Shown: piece by piece, positions 7,512 to 16,543 of the stretch
Layout: the number at the start of each line of letters is the position of its first letter
Numbering within the stretch: position 1 is the stretch's first letter
Source: Ilyomonas sp965247435
Lineage (GTDB): Bacteria; Bacteroidota; Bacteroidia; Chitinophagales; Chitinophagaceae
Assembly (NCBI GenBank): GCA_965247435.1
Contig: OZ252019.1
Coordinates: 3,348,001 to 3,412,000, forward strand
Length of the DNA: 64,000 nucleotides
Reading direction: 5' to 3'
The notes under the pieces: model-generated
What the model saw: only the letters and a program-made list of their open reading frames with translations
Databases searched by the model: none
Told to the model about the DNA's origin: nothing
Translations under genes and position numbers: made by a program

Positions 7512-9119
7512 TTATTTCCCAACAACAATCTTCTGCACTTCGTTACCTGCATCATTTCTTAAAAAGTATGTACCTGTAGATAGTTTAGAAACATCTAAGC
7601 TGCCATTACCAGTAATTTGTTTAGCAATTACAGTCTTACCATTTGCATCACTTAAGGAGAAATTTGCACTCCCTTTTGATTGTATGTACAGTATATCTTT
7701 TACAGGATTTGGATAAACAGTAATAAAAGAGGAAGCAGTTTTATTTGCCTCTTCAATTGTTGTTGAGTTGGTTAGTGATTGTGTTGAAAGTAGATTTTCA
7801 ACCTTTTGCAATCTTTCTTTCAAGTCGTCATTTTGCTTTGAAAGTTCCTGCACTGCTTTTATTAAAGGCACAACTAATTCGGCATAGCGAATGCCGTACA
7901 TATCGTTATCATTCTTAGGCTTATCAACAATGTCATTTACAAAGCCGGTTTCCTGCGATACTTTTTCTACTTCCTGCGCAATTAAACCGCTATGAATCAC
8001 CTGCTCGTTTTCTGCAATTGCTTTTACTTCTTCCGCATTTTCTTTTACATCTGTCTTCCTGTTGATAGCATGAATATCCAACGTATAAGTTACGGGGCGC
8101 AGCTTATCGATGAATGCAAGACCGATTACATTTTCTTTGATGTTCTTTTTAAATCTGCCATCTGAAATTGCACTCCAGCCAACGTAGCCTCCAATAGACG
8201 ATGTTGTTGAGTTTCCAAATCTCATTTGCTTTGATGCGGTAATTCTGCTACCATATCCTAAAGCCGTTGAATAGGCATAACCTAAGGCTGATGCATCTGC
8301 ATCATATCCTACAAAAGTATTATAGCCACCGCCCGCATAGCTGTCTCCTGCTATTGATCCTATCGCGGTATTATAGCTGCTCACCATGTGCAATAAAGCA
8401 TAATTTCCTATTGCTACATTTTCATTACCTGTTGTATTGGAATAAAGCGCATTTTTTCCTAAGGCGGTATTTTGTAATCCAGAAGTATTAGAATAAAGTG
8501 CGCCCGAACCTGTACCAGTATTCCCCGAACCCGAAGTATTTAAATATAATGATGCATATCCATTTGCCGTATTGTTATTGCCAGTAGTATTATATTCAAG
8601 TGCAATGCTTCCGCTTGCTGTATTAGCATCTCCTTCCGTATTTGAATAAAGCGATTCCAATCCTATAGCTGTATTGCTGTTTCCAACAGTGTTAGAATAA
8701 AGAGTGGTTCTGCCAACAGCTGTATTGCTGCTCCCTAAAAGATTAGCAGAAAGTGCTTCTCTGCCCAATGAAGTGTTGTAACTTCCAGAAGTATTACTAT
8801 AGTTAGCATTAAATCCTATGGCAGTATTATCTATTCCTGAAGTATTGGAACTTAAAGCACTCATTCCAACCCCGGTATTTGTACCGGTTACATAAAGGCT
8901 TTTTACACCCGAAAAGTAAAGTCCATTGGTAAGATACAAATTTCGCCAGTTAAATGATGCAGAACCCAAATCAATAGAATCATTGTATTTTGGGAGCAAT
9001 GGTTTATTAACTGCAGTGGGAGATAAAAGATTACTCAAATTTCTGTTGGCGCTTTGTGCAGCTAACTGAATGGTGGCAACTACTACAAAAAACAAAATGA
9101 GCATGGAATGTTTTTTCAT
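7512..9119 (-). CDS. Secreted repeat fibre protein with endosialidase-type chaperone (peptidase S74) and T9SS tail
   Basis: A 535-residue exported protein. Signal peptide at residues 1-21. Residues about 81-265 are some eleven 17-residue repeats of the form NTAxGxxxLYSNTxGx, like the left-handed beta-roll heads of trimeric adhesins. Residues about 318-435 match the intramolecular chaperone of endosialidase (peptidase S74): SDGRFKKNIKEN, LRPVTYTLD and GLIAQEVEKV, then a coiled coil (LSKQNDDLKERLQKVENLL). The last 70 residues are a T9SS sorting domain (YPNPVKDILYIQS, KLSTGTYFLR). It is probably a trimeric surface fibre. It precedes the LamG/Calx-beta gene in a likely two-gene operon. Confidence 0.88.
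   Translation of the reverse strand: MKKHSMLILFFVVVATIQLAAQSANRNLSNLLSPTAVNKPLLPKYNDSIDLGSASFNWRNLYLTNGLYFSGVKSLYVTGTNTGVGMSALSSNTSGIDNTAIGFNANYSNTSGSYNTSLGREALSANLLGSSNTAVGRTTLYSNTVGNSNTAIGLESLYSNTEGDANTASGSIALEYNTTGNNNTANGYASLYLNTSGSGNTGTGSGALYSNTSGLQNTALGKNALYSNTTGNENVAIGNYALLHMVSSYNTAIGSIAGDSYAGGGYNTFVGYDADASALGYAYSTALGYGSRITASKQMRFGNSTTSSIGGYVGWSAISDGRFKKNIKENVIGLAFIDKLRPVTYTLDIHAINRKTDVKENAEEVKAIAENEQVIHSGLIAQEVEKVSQETGFVNDIVDKPKNDNDMYGIRYAELVVPLIKAVQELSKQNDDLKERLQKVENLLSTQSLTNSTTIEEANKTASSFITVYPNPVKDILYIQSKGSANFSLSDANGKTVIAKQITGNGSLDVSKLSTGTYFLRNDAGNEVQKIVVGK
8379..8879 (-). repeat. 51-bp coding tandem repeat (17-residue units)
   Basis: About ten consecutive units of 51 bp encode NTAxGxxxLYSNTxGx repeats inside the S74/T9SS protein. 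The period is constant while the sequence varies between units, which points to an old, selected structural repeat rather than a recent slippage array. Confidence 0.8.
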
Positions 9120-9311
9120 AATCGTAAGTTTTAAAGTGATGAAATGTTTTTCACTATAAACCTACTTCGTGTAAAGCACTGTGTACATTACGCTTACTAA
9201 GGGGCTCAAGATTTTAGTAAACGGCGGCATTGGAAATGTAAACGGCAATTATAGCACAGAAGTCTTGTTGTAAAACAAAGACATACAAACCTGCAAACCA
9301 CTGTAGTACAC

Positions 9312-10079
9312 TCACCTTCCCAAAATAATCTTCAACCCAGCCAGCACTCTTAAAAACTCATCTTTCCTTCTTCTCGACACCGCTATTTCCATATCGCCGG
9401 TGAGTATTACAAAGCCGCCTTCGCCGCCTTTCAGGTATTTTTTTATATGATTAATATTAATAAGGCAGGCATCGTGCACCCGAAAAAATACATGTTCGCT
9501 TAGTAAATCTTCTACCCACTTTAATGTTTTTGTCGCTGTTATTTTTTTATTTCCTGCCAAATAAAACCCGGTATAATTACCCGCTGCTTTGCAGCAAACA
9601 ATTTCGGAAACGATTATAAAATCAATACCGCCAAGCACCGGTATGCCTGTTATCTGCAACGTTTTATCAATTTGCCGGTAGTTGTGCAGCAGCGCTTCAA
9701 TGTTTCTTTTGGTGCCGTTTTGCACTACATTTTTATAACGGTCAATAGCCGCTTTCAACTCATCGGCGCCAAAAGGTTTGATGATATAATCGAGTGCGCA
9801 AAATTTAAAAGCTTTTACCGCATACTCATTAAAGCTGGTGGTAAAAATAGTTTCGTAAGAAAGATGTCTTGTTCCTTCCAGCACTTCAAACCCGCTGCCG
9901 GGCTCCAACTGCACATCCAGAAAAATAAGTTGCGGCTGATATTTTTGGATGGCGGTTACACTTGCGGCAACCGTACTGCTAATCGCAATTACATTTATTT
10001 CGGGAAACTCGGTTGCCAGCAAGCTTGCAAGCCGCTCGCTGTGCTGCTTATCGTTTTCTACAATCACAGCATTTATCAT
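9312..10079 (-). CDS. LytTR-family response regulator
   Basis: A 255-residue regulator. The ATG at MINAVIVEND is chosen: it overlaps the stop of the upstream kinase in an ATGA junction, and the receiver domain starts there directly. Receiver domain at residues 1-120, with acidic residues E8 and D10, phosphoacceptor D55 in LIFLDVQL, a Thr/Ser-Phe switch (FTTSFNEYAVKAF) and K of YIIKPF. The C-terminal 100 residues are a LytTR DNA-binding domain (VCCKAAGNYTGFYL, FFRVHDACLININHIKKYL). The cognate kinase is the translationally coupled upstream gene. Targets cannot be read from the sequence. Confidence 0.93.
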   Translation of the reverse strand: MINAVIVENDKQHSERLASLLATEFPEINVIAISSTVAASVTAIQKYQPQLIFLDVQLEPGSGFEVLEGTRHLSYETIFTTSFNEYAVKAFKFCALDYIIKPFGADELKAAIDRYKNVVQNGTKRNIEALLHNYRQIDKTLQITGIPVLGGIDFIIVSEIVCCKAAGNYTGFYLAGNKKITATKTLKWVEDLLSEHVFFRVHDACLININHIKKYLKGGEGGFVILTGDMEIAVSRRRKDEFLRVLAGLKIILGR

Positions 10080-12103
10080 ACGCTTAGTGGCAATGTAAGT
10101 TCTACCCTTGTGCCGCAAGGTTCATGTTCTGGTGAAAATAAATCGGTAATGTTGAAATGGGCTTTTGCTTTTCTCAATTCATTAATAATTTTTAAACGCT
10201 CTTCGGTAAGTTTAATACCCAAAGATTCTTTCTTAAAGGGTGATATTTTTTGCATATACGCATCAGCGGTTCTGCCCACGCCATTATCTTCTACTATACA
10301 ATTTAAATGGTTATCCTTTTTGCTAACGGAGATTTCAATATGGCCACCGGCTTTTGTTCTGGGCTGCAACCCATGCCATATGGCATTTTCTACAAATGGC
10401 TGCAGAATAAGCGGCGGGATTGCTGTTTGCTCAGGGTTTAATTTTTTATCAATATTAATATGGTAGGAGAAGGGCTGCAACGAACGTATTCTTTCCAACT
10501 GCATATACAGTTCAAGCGCTTTCATATCTTCTGCCAAAGCCACTTCCCGGTACATGGAATTTTCTAAAACCAATCGTATCAGTTCTTTAAATTTAAGCAA
10601 ATAAATGTTGGCATCGGATGATTGATTGTTTAGTAAAAAAGATTGAATAGAACTTAATGCATTAAATAAAAAATGCGGATTCATTTGCGCTCGTAACGCT
10701 TTCATTTCTGTTTCAGCAACCTGCTGGGATAATTCTGCTTTCTCCCTTTTTCTATTATTGCGGAAATTCCTGAAGCCAAAAAAGCCGAGCAAACCAATGC
10801 TGCAGGTAATTGCTATTACTGAGTTTCGAATAACTTTTTGTTTTTCAATTTCCTTCTTCGTAACAGCATCTTTTCTTAACTGAATTGTTTTAAGAGAATC
10901 CTGTTTCCTTTCAAACTTAAAATTTATTTCCTTCGCAAGAATCGTCTTACGGTTAGTATCATTCAATAATGTGTCTTTGAGCGACATAGCCTTTTTATAA
11001 TATGCTAAGGCTTGGTTATAATCGCCATCATGTTCATACACTTTACTTAAATTTTCGTTTGACCACCTGGCTCCGTCTAAATCATTAGTAGAGTCTGCAT
11101 ATAAGAGTCCTTTCAAGAAAAACTTTTTTGCTTCATTATATCTGCCGGTGTATAAACAGACTAAGCCAATATTATTTATAATCTTACCAATCGTATATTT
11201 ATCACCAACCTGCTGAGCCAAAGCAAGCCCCCTTAAAAGATTTGTTTCTGCATTTTTAAAATCAGCTTTCTTGTAGTAAACTTCTCCGATATTAGCTAGC
11301 ATGCCCGCTATTCTGGCTTTATCGCCCCATGCTTCAGCAACCTTCAGTCCTTCTGCGTGGTATTGTAATGCTTTGTCTAAATCATTCAGGCTTGTATAAG
11401 TTACTCCTATATTGCCTAATACTGCTGATAGTCTGTTGAGGTTATTAAGTGTTCTTTCAATTTTTAGTGCCTGAAAATAATAGTCCAATGCTTTCTGAGT
11501 ATCTCCCAATTCATCAAACACAGCGCCGATAAGAATTAAATCTTTAGATATACCTGCGTTATTATTTAGTTCCTGTTCAATTTTTAAAGACTGAAAATAA
11601 TAGTCGAGACCAGTTGAATAATCACCTTCCCTTATATAAGACATTCCTACATTTCCCAATGCCCTTGACTTTGATGGCTTGATAGCAGCCCGCTCTTCTT
11701 TGGTGCCGGAATCTTCTATATTGTCAGCAATATGTATTGATTTTAAATAATAACTCTTTGCAGAATCGTAATCCCCGGTCTTTTCAAATGCGTAAGCAAG
11801 GGAATGATAACCGGCTGCGATACCTGCCTGCCAGTTTATTTGCTTTGCAAGTTGCAAAGCTTCCTTATTTAAGAATATTGTGGAGTCCTTGTTCCTAAAA
11901 ATATATTCACTGCCCAATATTAGCAGTGTTCTTACTTTACTGCTGTCTCCGATGCAAGGCTGTGTACATGCGGGTTTATAATTTTTTAAGCGCTCCGAAA
12001 GAGAGTCTATGCGTTGCCAGGTTGGCTGCTGCGCACTGCCTGCTGCATTGATAATAGAAATGAGCAAAATCAAAATGAAACGCTCAGGATTTATTAGTTT
12101 CAT
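10076..12103 (-). CDS. TPR-containing sensor histidine kinase (LytS/His_kinase type)
   Basis: A 675-residue kinase. The ATG at MKLINPERFI is preferred because it gives a signal peptide ending near AAGSAQQ. Residues about 80-390 are tandem tetratricopeptide repeats (GNVGMSYIREGDYSTGLDYY, GNIGVTYTSLNDLDKALQYH), probably periplasmic. A coiled linker leads to one membrane helix near 426-445 (IAITCSIGLLGFFGF). The cytoplasmic part is a His_kinase domain with the phospho-accepting His in MNPHFLFNAL (H477) and an HATPase region with an N-box in QPFVENAIWHGL. It is coupled to the following LytTR regulator. The family is common in this phylum; the signal is unknown. Confidence 0.92.
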   Translation of the reverse strand: MKLINPERFILILLISIINAAGSAQQPTWQRIDSLSERLKNYKPACTQPCIGDSSKVRTLLILGSEYIFRNKDSTIFLNKEALQLAKQINWQAGIAAGYHSLAYAFEKTGDYDSAKSYYLKSIHIADNIEDSGTKEERAAIKPSKSRALGNVGMSYIREGDYSTGLDYYFQSLKIEQELNNNAGISKDLILIGAVFDELGDTQKALDYYFQALKIERTLNNLNRLSAVLGNIGVTYTSLNDLDKALQYHAEGLKVAEAWGDKARIAGMLANIGEVYYKKADFKNAETNLLRGLALAQQVGDKYTIGKIINNIGLVCLYTGRYNEAKKFFLKGLLYADSTNDLDGARWSNENLSKVYEHDGDYNQALAYYKKAMSLKDTLLNDTNRKTILAKEINFKFERKQDSLKTIQLRKDAVTKKEIEKQKVIRNSVIAITCSIGLLGFFGFRNFRNNRKREKAELSQQVAETEMKALRAQMNPHFLFNALSSIQSFLLNNQSSDANIYLLKFKELIRLVLENSMYREVALAEDMKALELYMQLERIRSLQPFSYHINIDKKLNPEQTAIPPLILQPFVENAIWHGLQPRTKAGGHIEISVSKKDNHLNCIVEDNGVGRTADAYMQKISPFKKESLGIKLTEERLKIINELRKAKAHFNITDLFSPEHEPCGTRVELTLPLSV

Positions 12104-12272
12104 AGGTATTGTTTTGGCAGAAGGATTAATAAAATGAGCATTAATAATGTAAAAAAAGAAAGTTTGTTTTACAACAATGAAAAAAGAAAACAAAGACTTA
12201 ATGAGTTTAAAATAATTTTTTTTAATACCAACTACATTTCACATATCATCGCTACATAATCATTCTCCCCGC

Positions 12273-13310
12273 TCACACCCACGTAATATCCCCCGGCTCC
12301 AGCGCCGCAATAAACTCATCACCGGCTGTTTCGCCTTTCGCCAGCATCTGCTGCATTTCTGCAGGAATAAAATCCAGTCCGCCGGGGCCGCCGCCTAAAG
12401 GCGCAGCCGGACGAATAGTAAATAGCTTAAGCGGCTGCTTGCCTTCAAACGGATTCCTTTCATCTGTACTAAAAAACTCGGCTACCTGGCCCGCAGACAA
12501 TCCCGAAGCTATCATTTTATCTTTCACGGCAGCGATATAGGTGAGTGCTCCATTGTACAGGTTAGGGACCAGTAAATCATTCTTGCCTACATCCGTTGTA
12601 AAGATGTCGATCGTCCGTTGCAGTATCGGGAACAAGCTGGTGTATTCCGATGTTACCGGCTCGTCGGTTTGAGGCGATAAGAGGGTGGTAAAAATTTCTG
12701 TTGCGCCCGCATCAATAGCCATCTGCACACCCGCATATTTCATCACGCCGCCATCTGCAAACTGGTTATTTGGCGCCGGATTGCCGGGCACATGCAGGTT
12801 TACTTTTATCGGTGGCATAAACACCGGCTCGCAGATAGAAGCCATCAGCGCCTTGCGGTAATGGTCTGCGTTAATAAGCTGTACCACGTCATAATCCATA
12901 GGTTGTATTGACTTTGCATCGTTGGTAAAAACGGTAAGCCGTTCATTTTGCAGGCAGGTAGTGGTAAGGAAAACTTTCTTGCCCGAGCTCAATAATTGCG
13001 TGTATTTGGAGTCGGGATAAAACGCATTGATTTTATTCCAGGCACCCGTAACTTCAAAAAGCGAATGTTCATTGATGCGGTCGCCAACGTTAAACTTCGT
13101 AATAATGTCGGCTGTCTTCGTGGTGGTGTATAGTTCTTCCAGTAAATCGTATTCTTTAAGGGAAGCAAGCGTAACCACCAGTGAGCCGGCGCTGGTGCCG
13201 ACATAAATATCGAAATCAAGATTCGGATAGGTAGCCGTTAATCTTTTTAAAGTACCTATAGCAAAAGCACCTTTTGACCCGCCGCCGCTGATAACTAATG
13301 CTCTGGACAT
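12273..13310 (-). CDS. Patatin-like phospholipase/acylhydrolase
   Basis: A 345-residue patatin-fold lipid acyl hydrolase with a Ser-Asp dyad. The oxyanion loop GGGSKGAF is at residues 9-16, the nucleophile S40 is in GTSAG, and the catalytic D186 is in FADGGVMKYAG. There is no signal peptide, so it is probably cytoplasmic or membrane-associated. It lies 11 bases downstream of a small exported barrel-like gene on the same strand, so the two are likely co-transcribed. The family call is sure; the lipid substrate is unknown. Confidence 0.92.
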   Translation of the reverse strand: MSRALVISGGGSKGAFAIGTLKRLTATYPNLDFDIYVGTSAGSLVVTLASLKEYDLLEELYTTTKTADIITKFNVGDRINEHSLFEVTGAWNKINAFYPDSKYTQLLSSGKKVFLTTTCLQNERLTVFTNDAKSIQPMDYDVVQLINADHYRKALMASICEPVFMPPIKVNLHVPGNPAPNNQFADGGVMKYAGVQMAIDAGATEIFTTLLSPQTDEPVTSEYTSLFPILQRTIDIFTTDVGKNDLLVPNLYNGALTYIAAVKDKMIASGLSAGQVAEFFSTDERNPFEGKQPLKLFTIRPAAPLGGGPGGLDFIPAEMQQMLAKGETAGDEFIAALEPGDITWV

Positions 13311-13321
13311 GGCTTACATGT

Positions 13322-13846
13322 TTATTCGTTAAAAGGTTCCTTAACCCCTGGCTTCTTACTGATACGGATACCGATTTCATTCTGAAACCACCAGGTGTTC
13401 AACTGATAATCGCGATGCGCCGTGATGCCGAACGTTATTTTATTTCCAAAATCACCTGCAATACCGCCGCCCGCTAAGCGTTGCTTATCCGTTCCCCATA
13501 AATGATTAAATAGAAGCTGGATATTTCCGGCACTGCCGAAAAAACCTGCTTTTAATGTTTTTATTTTCAGGGAAATGGCAGGGCCAAAAGCAGCCCCTAA
13601 CTTTTTATCGGTATAGAAACCGTCGGCAATTACGCCTACGCGCAACAGGTGCTCAACCACCGTAACCTGCGGTATTATTTGTATCCCACCTACGTATAAA
13701 TCAGGTGCGGAATTAAAGGCGGTAACCATTCCATTATGAAGTTTCAGGTGCATGATAAAGCCTTTTGGAAATTCTGTATCCTGCGCAAGCAACCGTGAAG
13801 TAAGAGAGAGCATGATGAAACTGAACAGTGAGATGTATAGTTTCAT
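13322..13846 (-). CDS. Exported hypothetical protein, beta-barrel-like
   Basis: A 174-residue protein with a signal peptide (LFSFIMLSLTSRLLAQ). The rest alternates hydrophobic and polar residues in beta-strand style (VEHLLRVGVIADGFYTDKK, FGPAISLKIKTLKAGFFG, GIAGDFGNKITFGITAHR), as in small outer-membrane barrels. I do not recognise the family. It sits directly upstream of the patatin gene with almost no gap. Confidence 0.6.
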   Translation of the reverse strand: MKLYISLFSFIMLSLTSRLLAQDTEFPKGFIMHLKLHNGMVTAFNSAPDLYVGGIQIIPQVTVVEHLLRVGVIADGFYTDKKLGAAFGPAISLKIKTLKAGFFGSAGNIQLLFNHLWGTDKQRLAGGGIAGDFGNKITFGITAHRDYQLNTWWFQNEIGIRISKKPGVKEPFNE

Positions 13847-13990
13847 AAAGTAAGTTTGAGGAACTTTAAAAGTAATACAATTTCTTCGGTGGCAAATTTG
13901 TATCTGCCATAGATAGTATTTTAAAGCAAAGCGCTTACATCACAATTAATCACAGTGGTCGCTCATAGAGTATGGAACAGTTTGTCCCTA

Positions 13991-14896
13991 TTACTTTTTC
14001 CGGAGCAATGTTTTAGCGCTTCTGATACCCAATTCCTTCAAACTATACTTAGCAAAGTCTTTATTAATCTTGGTATTTTTTAAAAAAGCTGCATGCCGCT
14101 CGTCGGGCACTTTCACTTCTTCCTGTACTACTTCAAACCCGCAGGCTGTATATATGGCATAATAGTCGGGATGGCGAAGCCTGTTTTGGTAATGCACGCC
14201 GGAGTTGATCCATCGCCAGGTTGCTTTACTGAATTTTAAAAAATTATAAATATTGACAGATGGGTCGGCATAGGCGTAATGGTCGTTCATATCTACAAAA
14301 CAACTCACTACCCCGCCGGGCTTCAGTATCCGGTACAGCTCTTTAAAGATGAGCAGGATGTCGGCTTCCGGTATATGCTCCAGCGTAAAGGTATTGGTAC
14401 AGCAATCCACCGAACAATCGGCCAACCCTGTGTGCCGCGCATCCAGCGGCGCGCTATATTGTATGCCATAATTGGTACGCAGGTCTTTTACAGAAGTAAT
14501 TTCCTTTTCCAGACGTCTGTAGTTGCGCTTACCAAAAAGAGCGCTGCCGCAATTATTAAGCTTCTTAATCATATCATTAACAAGGCTCAACCGTATATGC
14601 GGTTCTATATCAACTAATAATTGCCTGTTTACGCCCGCCATGTAAAATATAAGGGGAACGGGCAAATCCGATCCGGCTCCAAATTCATAGAATATCGCCG
14701 TACCAATATCCAGTGCAGCATGTTGGCGAAGAAAGGAAAGATGTTGAATAGCCCTGCCGCCCCTCCCGCTTACAATTTCTTTTTCAGAAACAGGGATGCT
14801 TTTACTGATGTTTACCTGGAAAAAATAATTGATCTGCTCGCTGAATGGTAAATAACTGACCGCCTTTTGCACTGCCGCTTTAAAGATCCATTTCAT
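13991..14896 (-). CDS. SAM-dependent methyltransferase (Methyltransf_11)
   Basis: A 301-residue class I methyltransferase. The SAM-binding glycine-rich segment is YEFGAGSDLPVPLIFYMAG near residue 70. The acidic residue ending the second strand is in LLVDIEPH, and the later motifs are VDCCTNTFTLEHIPEAD and ELYRILKPGGVVSCFVDMND. About 60 residues precede the fold. It has no close operon partner. The substrate is not identifiable; LEHIPE-type Methyltransf_11 proteins act on lipids, quinones, sugars or small molecules. Confidence 0.82.
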   Translation of the reverse strand: MKWIFKAAVQKAVSYLPFSEQINYFFQVNISKSIPVSEKEIVSGRGGRAIQHLSFLRQHAALDIGTAIFYEFGAGSDLPVPLIFYMAGVNRQLLVDIEPHIRLSLVNDMIKKLNNCGSALFGKRNYRRLEKEITSVKDLRTNYGIQYSAPLDARHTGLADCSVDCCTNTFTLEHIPEADILLIFKELYRILKPGGVVSCFVDMNDHYAYADPSVNIYNFLKFSKATWRWINSGVHYQNRLRHPDYYAIYTACGFEVVQEEVKVPDERHAAFLKNTKINKDFAKYSLKELGIRSAKTLLRKK

Positions 14897-15603
14897 TGCT
14901 GTAAACAGGCTTTTATCGGGTTACTGACTTCTATGCTTTTAGTGGCTGTGTTGCCTCGTAATAAAGCTTACAGTAAGCGAATATATTTTAAATTGCTTAC
15001 CGGAGCGGAAACTAATAAAAGCGGATCCTTAGCAGACAGAATAAAATTCTTCTTACTGATAAAATTCGTGTACCGTTACAGCAAATGCCGATATTAGCCT
15101 ATGCAAGGCAATTACAAATGCATCGCTTCTTTTTTCCTTTGAACAAATAAGCTTAATAGTGGCGGACAAGCGTACCGTTACCACTGCGGGGCGCAGTAGT
15201 TTTATTATTTACTGCAGCAGTATAGTCGTCGGGTAATATGATGCTGACATTGCGGAAAATAGTATCCCCGGTTTGCTTAACGATATTATTGTTGCGAAGG
15301 AGGTTGCTGTAGCCGGTAATAGCAATCAGTTTGATACGGGAAACTGGACAATACATAGATATTGGATTATTACGTGTGTACTGCTAATATAGATAGCTTG
15401 TTAGTCATAAACAAAACGGGATGTGTAGTTTAATGGAGGTTTAAGGTATAGGCACCGTTCTTTAATGCGGATTTCAGCTATTGCTTTTTATTAAAGCTTT
15501 TATTACAATGCTATCTGTGTTTCTGATTGAAACAAATGGAATAATAATGGAGTAAGAAAGATTTGCGGGAGGCATGCCAAAAAAGACTTTCCGACGAAAC
15601 TCG
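14897..15603. other. Long intergenic stretch
   Basis: About 700 bases with no convincing gene apart from one weak short open frame. I see no tRNA, hairpin terminator or repeat. Short open frames on either strand lack recognisable domains. Confidence 0.45.
15153..15356 (-). CDS. Possible small hypothetical protein
   Basis: A 67-residue open frame starting ATG, with codon use like the neighbouring genes and peptide segments such as DTIFRNVSIILPDDYTAAV. There is no signal peptide and no family I recognise. It could equally be a C-terminal fragment of a decayed larger gene, because it lies alone in a long gap. Confidence 0.25.
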   Translation of the reverse strand: MYCPVSRIKLIAITGYSNLLRNNNIVKQTGDTIFRNVSIILPDDYTAAVNNKTTAPRSGNGTLVRHY

Positions 15604-16500
15604 TTAGCGAATAACCGTATTATTTTTTATCAATCCGGCACACCATTCCTCCGCCGCGCCATACGTATCCTTTTTAAATACAAACTCCTGTCCACGGCTA
15701 TATGCAGACAACACACTCCTGCCGTTTTCTCTTTTCCAGAATGGCGCAGTATTGTACGATAGCTCAATACCGTTGTCGGGATGTATTGCAGCCGGCAGCT
15801 CCCATATTGTACGGTTCTTTTGTCCTTTTTGCGTAAGCACTAAGCTGTCGTCAAAAACAAAAGAACCTGCACCGGGCTCAGATACCGTTTTATGTTTACA
15901 AACAAATGAATCGCCGGCTATATAAACAGTATTGGAAGGATGATTGAAAGAAGAACCGGTATGGATAAACTGCACGTGGGGATGCGCTGCAATAGCCACC
16001 GGAACATTATCTGAACACGGTTTACAAATATGTTCTATCTGCAAATACCCATAGATTGCATGAAAGCCGTTCGGATAATCTTTGCTGACAACATACCGGA
16101 CTTTACCATTATTTATTTCTGCAAACTGAAACCAGCCAAAGAAAAGAAATACATCGCCGATGCCAATTCCATTATTGGCCAGATGTGCTTGCGAAGCGCT
16201 AAGCTGGCCAAACGCCGGCTTCCACCCTTCCGGCCTTTTTACCAAATATCCGCTCCGCAAATCTGGATCGGGATGACAATATTCGCTTTGCTTGTAGTTG
16301 GGTGCTGCATCCTGTATAAAGTTCCAGGCAGTGTAGTTATCAAATAAAATAACATCGTTGTAATGTACGCGGGAATACGCCTGGCGAAATGGAATCGGCA
16401 GCGGATAAAAGTGTCGCCAGCCATTACGCAATGTAAGTACCGGGCTGGGTAAACCTCCATACGTAGCATCCATACCTTTGCGGCTCAACACAACTTTCAT
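15604..16500 (-). CDS. Nmad3-like protein (nucleotide modification associated domain 3)
   Basis: A 298-residue protein opening with MKVVLSRKGMDATYGGLPSP, the characteristic start of Nmad3 proteins, which usually continue with a PLPIP segment; PLPIPFRQAY is present near residue 33. A CHPDPDLRSG segment near 76 corresponds to the family HLDPDL block, and FLFFGWFQF follows. The Nmad domains were proposed by comparative genomics to be involved in producing or recognising modified bases or nucleotides. Here there is no phage or DNA-modification neighbour; it lies 43 bases from bcp on the same strand. The family assignment is from memory of motifs, and the function is inferred. Confidence 0.65.
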   Translation of the reverse strand: MKVVLSRKGMDATYGGLPSPVLTLRNGWRHFYPLPIPFRQAYSRVHYNDVILFDNYTAWNFIQDAAPNYKQSEYCHPDPDLRSGYLVKRPEGWKPAFGQLSASQAHLANNGIGIGDVFLFFGWFQFAEINNGKVRYVVSKDYPNGFHAIYGYLQIEHICKPCSDNVPVAIAAHPHVQFIHTGSSFNHPSNTVYIAGDSFVCKHKTVSEPGAGSFVFDDSLVLTQKGQKNRTIWELPAAIHPDNGIELSYNTAPFWKRENGRSVLSAYSRGQEFVFKKDTYGAAEEWCAGLIKNNTVIR

Positions 16501-16543
16501 ACGTAAAGCAAGCTGCTGATAATCGTTTTAAATCAGAAGCAGG

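Noticed and set aside
9672..10466. A 264-residue plus-strand open frame across the kinase/regulator junction
   Set aside because: It covers coding sequence of both two-component genes on the other strand and shows no family motif.
14897..15603. Possible tRNA or small RNA gene in the long gap
   Set aside because: No cloverleaf, no GGTTCGA-type T-loop and no strong hairpin could be found by eye.
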